A stretch of 46,770 nt of DNA from Pseudomonadota bacterium (GTDB lineage: Bacteria > Myxococcota_A > UBA796 > GCA-2862545): contig CANLGQ010000003.1 in assembly GCA_947490265.1 (NCBI GenBank), positions 1-46,770 of the forward strand. Direction: 5' to 3'. Below are positions 27,428 to 35,005 of this stretch, one piece after another. How positions within the stretch are numbered: position 1 is the first letter of the stretch; each line of letters starts with the position of its first letter. Below the pieces are notes generated by a model. It was not told the DNA's origin. It saw only the letters and a list, made by a program, of their open reading frames with translations, and searched no databases. A program made the translations under genes and the position numbers.

Positions 27428-27435
27428 AGCGGCGA

Positions 27436-28776
27436 TCAGCGAACGCTCGATCCTCCGAAACCGAGCGCCTGCTCGATGAGCTTGACCTTGTACGACAGGT
27501 CCTGATCCGTGTTGATTTCGCTCTCCACTTTTCGGAAGCCATGCTGAATCGTGGAATGATCGCGATCGCCGAATTCGCGCCCGAGTTCCGGGAACGAGTG
27601 CGGGGTGTGGCGCCGCGCGAGGTACATCGCGATCTGCCGCGGGCGAGTCAGGGTTCGCGTCTTCTTCGGCCCGAGGATGTCCGCCGAACGGAGGCCGTGC
27701 AGGCGAGCCACCGCCTCGACGATGGCCGAAACGCTGAGTCGGGGGGGCGGCGGCGCCTCGAAGACGTGGGGCAGGTGACGCCGGGCATTCGCCAGGGTGA
27801 TCGGCTCGTTGTACAGACCTCGGATCGCGGCGAGCTTTTTTAGGACGCCCTCTAGCGAGCGGATGTTCCCCTTCACGGTGTTGGCGATCTGGTCGGCCAG
27901 GTCCCCCGGAACATCGATCCGCAACTGGTCGGCTTTTTGCCTCAGGATGGCAATGAGGGTCTCCTTGTCGGGAGCCGAGAGGTCGGCCAGCAAGCCTCCC
28001 TCGAACCGCGTGCGAAGGCGGGGTTCGAGCTTGTCGATTTGGTCTGGCGCGACGTCTGCGGTCAGCACGATCTGGCGGCCCGAACTCTGCAGCGCGTTGA
28101 ACGTATGAAAGAACTCTTCCTGGGTGCGCTCGCGACCGCTGAGGAATTGAACATCATCGACCAGGAGAATGGCCGCTCGGCGACGGTATTTTCCGCGAAA
28201 ATCCTCCATTCGTTTGTATCGGATGTCATTGATCATCTCGTTCATGAAATCTTCGACCGTGACGTAGATCACGCGGGTCTCGCTATCTGCCCCGAGCGCG
28301 CGGTTCGCGATAGCGTGCATGAGGTGCGTCTTGCCGAGTCCGGTCGCGCCATACATGAACAGTGGATTGTAGATTTTAGCTGGTTTCTCCGCCACGGCCC
28401 AGGCCGCAGCGTGGCACAGCTTGTTGCACTCCCCGATGACATAGTTGTCGAACGTCTGGGTTAGATTGACGCCTGAGTGTCGGCCGTCGGGCTCCGGCTG
28501 GATCCGCTGTTCCCTGGGGGACTCCGCCGTCACTTCGTCTGGGTAGGTCCAGACGAACTCCAACGGCCCGACGAGTTCGCGGGCGGCGCGCTGGAGCTCA
28601 ACGAGGTAATTCTCGGCGATCCAGTCGGCATAATAGCTGTTGGGAAGCTCGACGGTGAGCCGGCCGTCGGACCACCGAAGAGGCCGGGCCCGCTCGAACC
28701 AGACTTCGACGTCTTGCGCGGGCCTTCCGCCAGCGACCGCCGCCACGAGGCGACTCCATAACGCCGAGACCTCCAT
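27436..28776 (-). CDS. dnaA: Chromosomal replication initiator protein DnaA
   Basis: A 446-residue AAA+ initiator that binds DnaA boxes and melts oriC. Domain I covers about residues 1-80, a short linker (domain II) runs to about 105, domain III starts at NLTQTFDNYVIG with Walker A GATGLGKT (143-150), Walker B ILLVDDVQFLSG and a sensor region LEPRLRTRFEGGL, and domain IV ends with the DNA-binding signature DRDHSTIQHG. GGGAGGG upstream of the ATG is a good ribosome-binding site. A sigma70-like promoter can be seen 43-72 bases upstream. The gene diverges from rpmH, the standard origin layout. Confidence 0.97.
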   Translation of the reverse strand: MEVSALWSRLVAAVAGGRPAQDVEVWFERARPLRWSDGRLTVELPNSYYADWIAENYLVELQRAARELVGPLEFVWTYPDEVTAESPREQRIQPEPDGRHSGVNLTQTFDNYVIGECNKLCHAAAWAVAEKPAKIYNPLFMYGATGLGKTHLMHAIANRALGADSETRVIYVTVEDFMNEMINDIRYKRMEDFRGKYRRRAAILLVDDVQFLSGRERTQEEFFHTFNALQSSGRQIVLTADVAPDQIDKLEPRLRTRFEGGLLADLSAPDKETLIAILRQKADQLRIDVPGDLADQIANTVKGNIRSLEGVLKKLAAIRGLYNEPITLANARRHLPHVFEAPPPPRLSVSAIVEAVARLHGLRSADILGPKKTRTLTRPRQIAMYLARRHTPHSFPELGREFGDRDHSTIQHGFRKVESEINTDQDLSYKVKLIEQALGFGGSSVR

Positions 28777-28818
28777 GCCGCTTCACCCTCCCGGTGCCCC
28801 GTGCCCAACGCGTCCGGC

Positions 28819-28848
28819 ACGATATCCGATCTGGCGGATCCGCTTCAA
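28819..28848 (-). promoter_or_regulatory. Putative sigma70-type promoter of dnaA
   Basis: On the minus strand, TTGAAG (28848-28843, 4/6 to TTGACA) and TATCGT (28824-28819, 4/6 to TATAAT) are separated by 18 bases, about 43 bases before the dnaA ATG. Confidence 0.45.
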
Positions 28849-28937
28849 CCGATCCGGTCGTGTCTCGGGGATTCCGTGTCGCATGCTCGGGCGCTCGCCG
28901 GTCTTTCGACCGCCCCGCGCGGAGCGGCCCGATGCGC

Positions 28938-28966
28938 TTGACCTGGACGCGGGTTGTGGATAGATG
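28938..28966 (+). promoter_or_regulatory. Putative rpmH promoter overlapping a DnaA box
   Basis: TTGACC (28938-28943, 5/6 to consensus) is followed after 17 bases by TAGATG (28961-28966, 3/6). The rpmH ATG lies 26 bases further on. The spacer and -10 element overlap a strong DnaA box. Confidence 0.42.
28955..28963 (-). promoter_or_regulatory. DnaA box CTATCCACA
   Basis: The minus strand reads CTATCCACA, 8/9 to TTATCCACA. It lies in the dnaA-rpmH intergenic region, inside the predicted rpmH promoter. It could mark oriC on this side or allow DnaA to repress the rpmH operon. Confidence 0.62.
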
Positions 28967-28992
28967 GCCCGGCCGGGCAACGGAGGCCCCCC

Positions 28993-29148
28993 ATGAAGCG
29001 CACATACCAACCCCACAAACGTAAGCGACTCAAGACCCACGGGTTCCGAGAGCGGATGAAGAGCCCGGGTGGCCGCAAGGTGCTCTCGCGCCGTCGTCAA
29101 AAGGGCCGTTCACGGTTGACCGTGACCGCGCCCGACAAGCGTCACTGA
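28993..29148 (+). CDS. rpmH: 50S ribosomal protein L34
   Basis: A 51-residue, highly basic ribosomal protein. [18 protein letters not shown] at the start and [13 protein letters not shown] in the middle are the L34 signature. The tail is a few residues longer than in enterobacteria. CGGAGG lies seven bases before the ATG. It heads the rpmH-rnpA-yidD-yidC-jag-mnmE operon and is separated from rnpA by only 13 bases. Confidence 0.97.
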   Translation: MKRTYQPHKRKRLKTHGFRERMKSPGGRKVLSRRRQKGRSRLTVTAPDKRH

Positions 29149-29161
29149 GCGCCCGCGGTCG

Positions 29162-29560
29162 GTGCCGGTCCACGGCGCACCGATCGATCCTGCTGCATCC
29201 GGAACCTGGCCTTCTTCGGCGCGATTGCGCCGGCGGTCGGAATTCTTGGCAGTGCAGGATCACGGCAAGCGGTGGTCGGGGACCCACGTCACCGTGTGGT
29301 TCCGGCCGGGCGGGGCAGCCTGTGCGCGGTTTGGCCTCACGGTGAGCCGTCGGGTCGGCAATGCCGTCGTGCGCAACCGGGTGAAGCGGTGGTTGCGTGA
29401 AGCTTTTCGGCGGGTTCGCGCCGAGTTTCCGCTCGTCGACGTGGTCTGCGTCGCCCGCCCCTCGGCGGCCACGGCCGGCTGGGTGGGGTTGGCTACCGAC
29501 GTCGACGCGGTTTTCGGATGGCTCGTGCGCTTGCCGCAGCGCCCGACGGTGACCAGGTGA
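29162..29560 (+). CDS. rnpA: Ribonuclease P protein component
   Basis: RnpA is the basic protein cofactor of RNase P, which matures tRNA 5' ends. The RNR signature lies in [20 protein letters not shown] (about residues 64-83). The 132 residues from the GTG start include a non-conserved N-terminal extension before [12 protein letters not shown], where family similarity begins, so the true start could be further in. The stop overlaps the yidD GTG (GTGA). Confidence 0.92.
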   Translation: MPVHGAPIDPAASGTWPSSARLRRRSEFLAVQDHGKRWSGTHVTVWFRPGGAACARFGLTVSRRVGNAVVRNRVKRWLREAFRRVRAEFPLVDVVCVARPSAATAGWVGLATDVDAVFGWLVRLPQRPTVTR

Positions 29561-29793
29561 GCGCGGTCCTGCTCGGCCTGATCCGCTTCTATCAGCGGTG
29601 GATCTCCCACTTCACGCCCCCGATGTGCCGCTTCCATCCCACCTGCTCCAACTATGCGATCGATGCGATCCGCCTTCACGGCCCAGGTCGAGGCGCGTGC
29701 CTGGGGACTGGCCGGATCTTGCGGTGCCATCCCTTTCACCCGGGTGGATTCGACCCGGTGCCGCTCCCAGCCGTCGAGGGCGGGGAGCGCTGA
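29557..29793 (+). CDS. yidD: Membrane protein insertion efficiency factor YidD
   Basis: YidD is a small amphipathic inner-membrane-associated protein that aids Sec/YidC-dependent insertion. The 78-residue product has the family hallmarks [16 protein letters not shown] and [17 protein letters not shown] with the three conserved Cys. I chose the GTG overlapping the rnpA stop because it gives the normal length; an upstream ATG in frame would add 13 residues antiphase to rnpA. The stop overlaps the yidC ATG by one base (TGATG). Confidence 0.94.
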   Translation: MSAVLLGLIRFYQRWISHFTPPMCRFHPTCSNYAIDAIRLHGPGRGACLGTGRILRCHPFHPGGFDPVPLPAVEGGER

Positions 29794-31475
29794 TGGAACG
29801 CCGCATCGAAACCGCCGATCCCCGGGCGAACCAGCGTCTGTTCCTGGCGATGGCGTTGTCACTGGCCATCTATGGCGGTTGGGTTTGGTGGCGGGGGCCC
29901 CCTCCGAAGCCACCCGAGCCCACGCCGGTGCCCGCCGAAGCCCAGGTCGCCGCGGCGCCGGCTCCGGTCGAGGCCGTGCCGCCACGCCCGGCCGCCCCCC
30001 TGCGCGAACTCCCGTTCTCGGCGTGCGCGCTGTCCGGCCAGTGGTCCTCCGAGGGTCCGGCCCTGCGCGACCTGACGCTCGAGTCGGTCGATGCGCCCTA
30101 CGTCGTCACGCCCTTGTGGTCGTGGGTTCTCGGCCTCGTCACGGGCAACGGCCTGTCTCCCTGGGTGGCCTACGGCGGCGATACCGGCCCGGCCCGGCTG
30201 CTCTCGCCGGAGGCCCTCGGCCTAATCGCCGGAGCGGGCGATGGCGCCACGCTGCCTCGGTACGAGGTCTTGGAGTCGGGACCGACGACGGCGGCCTTCC
30301 GGACGCTCACCGACGACGGCATCGAGATCGTCGAGCGGGTGACCTCCGGGGGCGACCCGTGTGTTCTGACCGCCGAGGTCACCTGGCGAAACACCACGGC
30401 GCAGCCCTACGCTGGCTCGGCGTGGCTCGGACTGTACGATCGCAGAACGATACCGTCTGGAGGCTGGTTCTCCGGCGCACCCACGGGCCAGCTTCCGAAG
30501 GCGCTCGTCGACGGGTCGCTCGTGGAGCCGGCGCTGAGCGATCTCGACGTCCCCGTGTCGGAGGAGGGCCCGGTCGATTGGTTCGCGCTGACCGGCGCCA
30601 CCTTCGGCCTGTTCGTGCTTCCATCGGATCCGGCTGCGGGTGCGCTTCGGTTTGCGCGGCGCGGCGACATCTCCCCCGAGGGCACGGCGCAGGTCGGAGC
30701 CACCTGGCACCGCGACGCAGGGATCGCGGCAGGCGATCAGTTCCGCACCTCCTTCCGGGTGTATGGTGGGCTGCTCGACAAGGGCGCGCTCGCGTCGGTC
30801 CATCCCACGCTGCCCGACGTCGTCAACTTCGGCTGGATGGCGGCCCTCGCGACGCCGATGCTCCTCGCGCTCGAGTGGATCCACGGATGGGTGGGAAACT
30901 GGGGTGTGGCGATCATCGTCCTCACCGTGGCCATCAAGATCCTCCTTTTCCCCCTGATCACGTCGGGGATGAAGAGTTCCATGAAGATGGCGGCCCTGCA
31001 GCCGAAGCTGCAGGAGATCCGCAACACCTACAAGGACAATCCGGAGGAGATGAATCGGCGTACGATGGCTCTCTTCGCCGAGGGCGGAGCCAACCCGCTG
31101 GGGGGGTGCTTGCCGCTCCTTCTCCAGATCCCGGTCTTTGCCAGCTTGTACGGTGTGCTATTGATCAGCGCCGACCTCTACCACGGCGAGTTTCTGTACC
31201 TGCGCGACCTCTCGGCCCCCGACCCGTTCGGCTTCCTCCCGGTGGCGACCATCGCGTTGATGTGGGGCCAGCAACAGATCACGCCGATGACCGGCATCGA
31301 TCCGGCACAGGCTCAGATCCTCAAGCTGATGCCGTTTCTCTTCGGCCTCTTTTTCTTCACCGCCCCGAGCGGACTCGGGGTGTACATGCTCGTCAACATC
31401 GGTCTCTCAATCCTCCAGCAGTGGTGGATTAAGCGGCAGTTTCCACAACCGACACCCGCAAGCGCACCGGCGTGA
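29793..31475 (+). CDS. yidC: Membrane protein insertase YidC
   Basis: YidC (560 residues) inserts and folds inner-membrane proteins alone or with SecYEG. It is the Gram-negative form: an N-terminal membrane segment (about 15-32), a Pro/Ala linker, a periplasmic beta-supersandwich domain of about 270 residues, then the conserved five-helix core from about residue 350. Core motifs are NWGVAIIVLTVAIKILLFPL and GGCLPLLLQIPVFASLYGVL. The C-terminal tail is short (KRQFPQPTPASAPA). The ATG overlaps the yidD stop. Confidence 0.96.
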   Translation: MERRIETADPRANQRLFLAMALSLAIYGGWVWWRGPPPKPPEPTPVPAEAQVAAAPAPVEAVPPRPAAPLRELPFSACALSGQWSSEGPALRDLTLESVDAPYVVTPLWSWVLGLVTGNGLSPWVAYGGDTGPARLLSPEALGLIAGAGDGATLPRYEVLESGPTTAAFRTLTDDGIEIVERVTSGGDPCVLTAEVTWRNTTAQPYAGSAWLGLYDRRTIPSGGWFSGAPTGQLPKALVDGSLVEPALSDLDVPVSEEGPVDWFALTGATFGLFVLPSDPAAGALRFARRGDISPEGTAQVGATWHRDAGIAAGDQFRTSFRVYGGLLDKGALASVHPTLPDVVNFGWMAALATPMLLALEWIHGWVGNWGVAIIVLTVAIKILLFPLITSGMKSSMKMAALQPKLQEIRNTYKDNPEEMNRRTMALFAEGGANPLGGCLPLLLQIPVFASLYGVLLISADLYHGEFLYLRDLSAPDPFGFLPVATIALMWGQQQITPMTGIDPAQAQILKLMPFLFGLFFFTAPSGLGVYMLVNIGLSILQQWWIKRQFPQPTPASAPA

Positions 31476-31542
31476 GCGAGCGGGGTTGGTCAAACAGGGT
31501 GATCGTCCGGCGCGCCGGGAGCGCCGAGACATAGGGGGTAAG

Positions 31543-32685
31543 ATGCAGGTACCGGAAGGGGTTTCCCCAGTGACAGGTGAAGGCCGCGACCTTAGGGCCG
31601 CGGTGGAGGCGGCGGCGACCCAATTGGGGATCGTCGCCAATCAAGTCGACTACAATTTGGATCTCTCGTTCTTTCGAAGCAACTCGGGGCAGTCGTTGTC
31701 GCGGACGACGGTTCGGATCGTGGCGTGGCCGAGCGGGCGAGACGCTTCGGTAGACGCGCCGCGCGAGGCTCGCCCGCCGCGGGAAGACCGTCCGCCGCGG
31801 GAGGACCGTCCGCCGCGGGAGGACCGCCCGCCGCGGGAAGATCGTCCGCCGCGGGAAGATCGTCCGCCGCGGGAAGATCGCCCGCCGCGGGAAGACCGTC
31901 CGCCGCGAGTGGCGCGCGACGGCCAGCCGCCCGGCGATCGCGCTCCCCGCCCCCCGCGAGAGGATCGATCCCCTCGGGGCGAACGGCGCGACCGTCCCCC
32001 GCGGGACGACGCTCCCCGCGCCGAGCGGCTGCGCGGACCGGAGGCCGGCCCGACCGCGGCCTCGGAGTTCGCGGAGACCTACTTCAAGCGCCTGCTCGAG
32101 CTGATGGACGTGGTGGGAACCGTCACCGGAACCGGGAGCGACAGCCGGGTCCACCTGGCGGTGAGCGCCGAGCGCGCGGGCCGGATCATCGGCAAGCGCG
32201 GTAGCACCCTCGACGCCATCCGCCACTTGCTGGGGCTCGCCCTCGTCAAACAGCACGGTCAGCTCACGATCGATGTCGACGTGGGCGACGATCGGCCCGA
32301 GGAGGAGCGGTCGTCGCGTCCAGAACGCGAGGATCGCGGCCCCCGAGGGGGCGGCGACCGTCGAGATCGCGGGGATCGCGGGGATCGCGAGGATCGCGGG
32401 GATCGCGGGGATCGCGGAGATCGCGGAGATCGCGGTGAGGAGAGCGGCCGGTACGAGCCGGAGAAACTCCGTGCCCTTGCCCGTCGCGCGGCTGAGAAAG
32501 CCAGTGCCACCGGCCAGATGATCACGATCAACCTCGAGCTGAACAGCTACGATCGCCGCCTCGTGCACATGGAGGTCTCCGAAATCGAGGGGGTCACCAG
32601 CCGGAGCGAGGAGCGCGAGGTCACCGCCGACGGGCGGAGTCGCACCGTGAAGTACGTGCAGGTCCTCCCGGAGACCGCTCCCTGA
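31543..32685 (+). CDS. jag: Jag/SpoIIIJ-associated RNA-binding protein (KH-R3H) with two repeat linkers
   Basis: A 380-residue Jag-family protein. A Jag-N-like domain (about 1-65) is followed by a charged linker made of seven full RPPRED units plus a degenerate one (about residues 77-125), a KH domain with RIIGKRGSTLDAIRHLL (near 212), a second linker of eight Asp-Arg-Gly triplets (about 275-298), and an R3H domain at the C-terminus (LNSYDRRLVHMEVSE). Jag proteins lie next to YidC across bacteria and are thought to bind RNA in cell-envelope or division control. AGGGGGTAAG before the ATG is a strong ribosome-binding site and decides against an upstream GTG. The repeated linkers make it much longer than usual (about 200-260 residues). 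Confidence 0.9.
   Translation: MQVPEGVSPVTGEGRDLRAAVEAAATQLGIVANQVDYNLDLSFFRSNSGQSLSRTTVRIVAWPSGRDASVDAPREARPPREDRPPREDRPPREDRPPREDRPPREDRPPREDRPPREDRPPRVARDGQPPGDRAPRPPREDRSPRGERRDRPPRDDAPRAERLRGPEAGPTAASEFAETYFKRLLELMDVVGTVTGTGSDSRVHLAVSAERAGRIIGKRGSTLDAIRHLLGLALVKQHGQLTIDVDVGDDRPEEERSSRPEREDRGPRGGGDRRDRGDRGDREDRGDRGDRGDRGDRGEESGRYEPEKLRALARRAAEKASATGQMITINLELNSYDRRLVHMEVSEIEGVTSRSEEREVTADGRSRTVKYVQVLPETAP
31771..31908 (+). repeat. 18-base tandem repeat encoding (RPPRED)n in jag
   Basis: Seven complete 18-base units of the form CGYCCGCCGCGGGARGAY, ending at 31896, plus a partial eighth. Units differ only at wobble positions. The unit length is a multiple of three, so gain or loss of units would keep frame. 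Confidence 0.93.
32365..32436 (+). repeat. 9-base tandem repeat encoding (DRG)n in jag
   Basis: Eight units of GATCGCGGG with one- or two-base variants, encoding Asp-Arg-Gly (one unit Asp-Arg-Glu). The array lies between the KH and R3H domains and keeps frame. Confidence 0.93.
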
Positions 32686-34022
32686 ACCGCAGCGCCATCG
32701 TCGCCCTGGCCACCCCGTGGGGCCGGGCGGCGCTGGCGGTGCTGCGCTGCTCGGGTCCGTCGCTTGGCCCGCTCGTCGCGGCGTGGCTGGCGCCGCTCGG
32801 CGACCGTCCGCTGGCGCCCGGGGGGCCACGGCGGGTGGCGGTGCGGGGCCCCGACGGCGAGGGGGTCGACGACGGCGTCGCGACCTGGCGCCGCGGTCCG
32901 TCGACCTACACCGGCGAGGACACGCTCGAGGTCACGCTGCACGGGAATCCGCTCCTCGTGGAGCGGGCCCTGGCCGGCGCGCTGGCCGCCGGGGCTCGCC
33001 TCGCCGACCCGGGCGAGTTCACGAAGCGCGCTCTCCTTGCTGGGAAAGTCGACCTCCTCGCCGCCGAGGCGACCGACCAGCTCGTCCGCGCTTCGACGTC
33101 GGCCGGGCTCGCCATCGCGCGAGCCGGGCTCTCGGGCGCGGTGGCTGCGGTGGTGGCGCCCCTGCGCGAGGCCCTGCTCGACGTCGCCGCCGAGCTCGAG
33201 GCCCGGCTCGACTACCCGGCCGACGAGCTTGCGCTGTGCGACGACGATGCGCTCGTCACCACGCTGGCCGAGATCGCCGTTCGATGCGAGCAGGTGGCAG
33301 CGGAGGCCGAGGTGGGTCGGCGACGGATCGACGGGGTCCGGGTCGCGCTGGTCGGCGCAGTAAACGCTGGAAAATCATCCATTTTCAACCGCCTGGTGGG
33401 TGAAACCCGTGCGCTCGTCCACCCCTCCCCGGGGACGACCCGCGACGTGCTCGAGATCCCGTGCCAGATCGGTCCCTTTCCGGTCACCCTGCTCGACACC
33501 GCCGGCGAACGGGAGACGCCCGATCCGATCGAAGCGGCCGGGCTCGCGCTCGCGCTGGTGCTGCTCGCCGACGTGGATCTGCTGGTGGTCGTGCTGCGCG
33601 CCTCCGATGCCGGGCCGGATGCGGCGGAAACGCTCCTGCTGGCCCGAACGGCCGACCGCCGACGCGTGGTGGTTTGTAACGGGGTGGACCGGCCCGGAGT
33701 GCAGGTTCCACGGGGTGCGATCCCCACCAGCGCCCTGACCGGCCTTGGCTTCGACGCGCTCGCCGGGGGGATCGCGGACGCCTTGTCGGCGGGCGCCCCT
33801 GAGGCCGACCGCGTCCGACTCGGCTCGGCCCGGCAGCGCGACCTGCTGTCGGCGGTCGCCGGAGCGGCGCGGGAAGCCGCGGTGGCGCTTCCCCTCGCGG
33901 GGCCGGCGGTCGCGGCCGAGCTCGTGACGGCCGCGCTCGGCGAGATCGACACGCTCGTCGGTCGCGATCCCCGGGAAGAGGTCTTGACGGCGCTGTTCCG
34001 TCGGTTTTGCATCGGCAAGTAG
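32682..34022 (+). CDS. mnmE: tRNA modification GTPase MnmE, probable CTG start
   Basis: MnmE with MnmG installs the (carboxymethyl)aminomethyl group at wobble U34. The 446-residue product has an N-terminal folate-type domain beginning IVALATPWGRAALAVLRCSG, GEFTKRALLAGKVDLLAAEA, a G domain with G1 GAVNAGKSS, GTTRD and DTAGERETPDPIE, and the C-terminal FCIGK whose Cys is catalytic. G4 is NGVD instead of NKxD. Conserved residues begin well upstream of the first ATG/GTG/TTG in frame (GTG at 32739). The only suitable start is CTG at 32682, overlapping the jag TGA, with GGAG eight bases before it. This coordinate follows that reading. Confidence 0.85.
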   Translation: MNRSAIVALATPWGRAALAVLRCSGPSLGPLVAAWLAPLGDRPLAPGGPRRVAVRGPDGEGVDDGVATWRRGPSTYTGEDTLEVTLHGNPLLVERALAGALAAGARLADPGEFTKRALLAGKVDLLAAEATDQLVRASTSAGLAIARAGLSGAVAAVVAPLREALLDVAAELEARLDYPADELALCDDDALVTTLAEIAVRCEQVAAEAEVGRRRIDGVRVALVGAVNAGKSSIFNRLVGETRALVHPSPGTTRDVLEIPCQIGPFPVTLLDTAGERETPDPIEAAGLALALVLLADVDLLVVVLRASDAGPDAAETLLLARTADRRRVVVCNGVDRPGVQVPRGAIPTSALTGLGFDALAGGIADALSAGAPEADRVRLGSARQRDLLSAVAGAAREAAVALPLAGPAVAAELVTAALGEIDTLVGRDPREEVLTALFRRFCIGK

Positions 34023-34063
34023 CGGGGGGACGGTCCTCGCGTAACCCTGAGCCGGAGGATCCC

Positions 34064-35005
34064 ATGCGTCACCTGTTCGTGATGGACCCGCTGAGCCGGA
34101 TCGACGTGCGCGGCGACTCCACCTACGTGACCATGCGGGAGGCCACCGATCGGGGCCACGGGGTGTGGATGGCCACCCCCGACCAGCTCTACGCCCAGTC
34201 CGGCCGGGCGCGGGTGTGGGCAACGCCGGTCACCGTCACGGCTGCGCCTCCGCACTTCCACCTGCGGGAGCCTCTCGACCTGTCGACGGCTGAATTCGAC
34301 GTGGTGTGGATGCGCAAGGATCCCCCGTTCGACCTCGGCTACATCTTCACCACGTACCTGCTCGACATGGCGGGAACCCTCGTCGTGAACCATCCGGCGG
34401 GGCTCAAGCTCTTCAACGAAAAGATCTGGTGCCAGGTTCAGTTTTCTCACCTGCAGCCGCCAACGCTGCTCACGAACCGGCTCGATCAGGTGCGGGGATT
34501 TGCCGAGGAACACCGCCGAATCGTCCTCAAACCGTGGGATGGCAACGGAGGGCGGGGGGTCGTGGTCACCGAGGCGGGGGACAAGAACCTGGGCGCGCTC
34601 GTGGAGCTGTTGACCCGGGAGGGCCGCGACCACCTGATCGCCCAGCGCTACCTCCCCGCGGCCCCGGAAGGCGACAAGCGGATCCTGCTGTTCGACGGTC
34701 GGCCCGTGGCCGCGATCCTCCGCGTGCCCGGGGCGACGGACCATCGCGCGAACATGCACGTGGGAGCCCGGGCCCTCGCGACCGAGCTCTCCGAGGCGGA
34801 CAAACGGATCTGCGACGAGATCGGACCCGCGCTGCGGGAGCACGGGCAGTGTTTCGTGGGGATCGACGTGATCGACGGCTGGCTCACCGAGATCAACGTG
34901 ACCTCGCCCACGGGCCTCCAGCAGGCCAACCGACTGTACAACCGCCGGCTCGAGGCGGAGCTCATGGATTGCGTAACGGCAAAGCGGGAGGAAAAAAGCC
35001 AATGA
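34064..35005 (+). CDS. gshB: Glutathione synthetase
   Basis: GshB ligates gamma-glutamylcysteine to glycine using ATP. The 313-residue ATP-grasp protein shows FVMDPLSRIDVRGDSTYVTM at the N-terminus, MRKDPPFDLGYIFTTYLLD, NEKIW, the ATP-grasp loop KPWDGNGGRGV, and EINVTSPTG near the C-terminus, all typical of prokaryotic glutathione synthetase. GCCGGAGGATCCC before the ATG is a good ribosome-binding site and excludes the longer frame reaching back into mnmE. It lies 41 bases after mnmE and overlaps the next gene (ATGA). The partner gshA is not in the window. Confidence 0.94.
   Translation: MRHLFVMDPLSRIDVRGDSTYVTMREATDRGHGVWMATPDQLYAQSGRARVWATPVTVTAAPPHFHLREPLDLSTAEFDVVWMRKDPPFDLGYIFTTYLLDMAGTLVVNHPAGLKLFNEKIWCQVQFSHLQPPTLLTNRLDQVRGFAEEHRRIVLKPWDGNGGRGVVVTEAGDKNLGALVELLTREGRDHLIAQRYLPAAPEGDKRILLFDGRPVAAILRVPGATDHRANMHVGARALATELSEADKRICDEIGPALREHGQCFVGIDVIDGWLTEINVTSPTGLQQANRLYNRRLEAELMDCVTAKREEKSQ

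Larger units (their letters stand above)
27156..27435. other. Candidate oriC / dnaN leader region
   Basis: A 280-base non-coding gap between dnaA and dnaN. It holds three exact copies of the 9-mer GTCCACAAG or its complement (27238-27246, 27281-27289, 27421-27429). The third extends to TTGTCCACA, one mismatch from the consensus TTATCCACA and identical to the high-GC actinobacterial form. A less GC-rich stretch at about 27176-27235 carries five GATC sites, a 7-base inverted repeat and a weak box CTATCCAGA (27180-27188). Gene order (dnaA-dnaN-recF-gyrB on one side, rpmH-rnpA-yidC on the other) supports an origin here or in the dnaA-rpmH gap. The dnaN promoter should also lie here. Confidence 0.6.

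Noticed and set aside
31771-31908. Regular 18-base array considered as a CRISPR or VNTR outside genes
   Set aside because: Units are contiguous without spacers and lie in frame within jag, so it is a coding tandem repeat.
32739-34022. mnmE starting at the first in-frame GTG
   Set aside because: This drops the conserved N-terminal IVALATPWGRAALAV block; the upstream CTG with a Shine-Dalgarno site explains it better.
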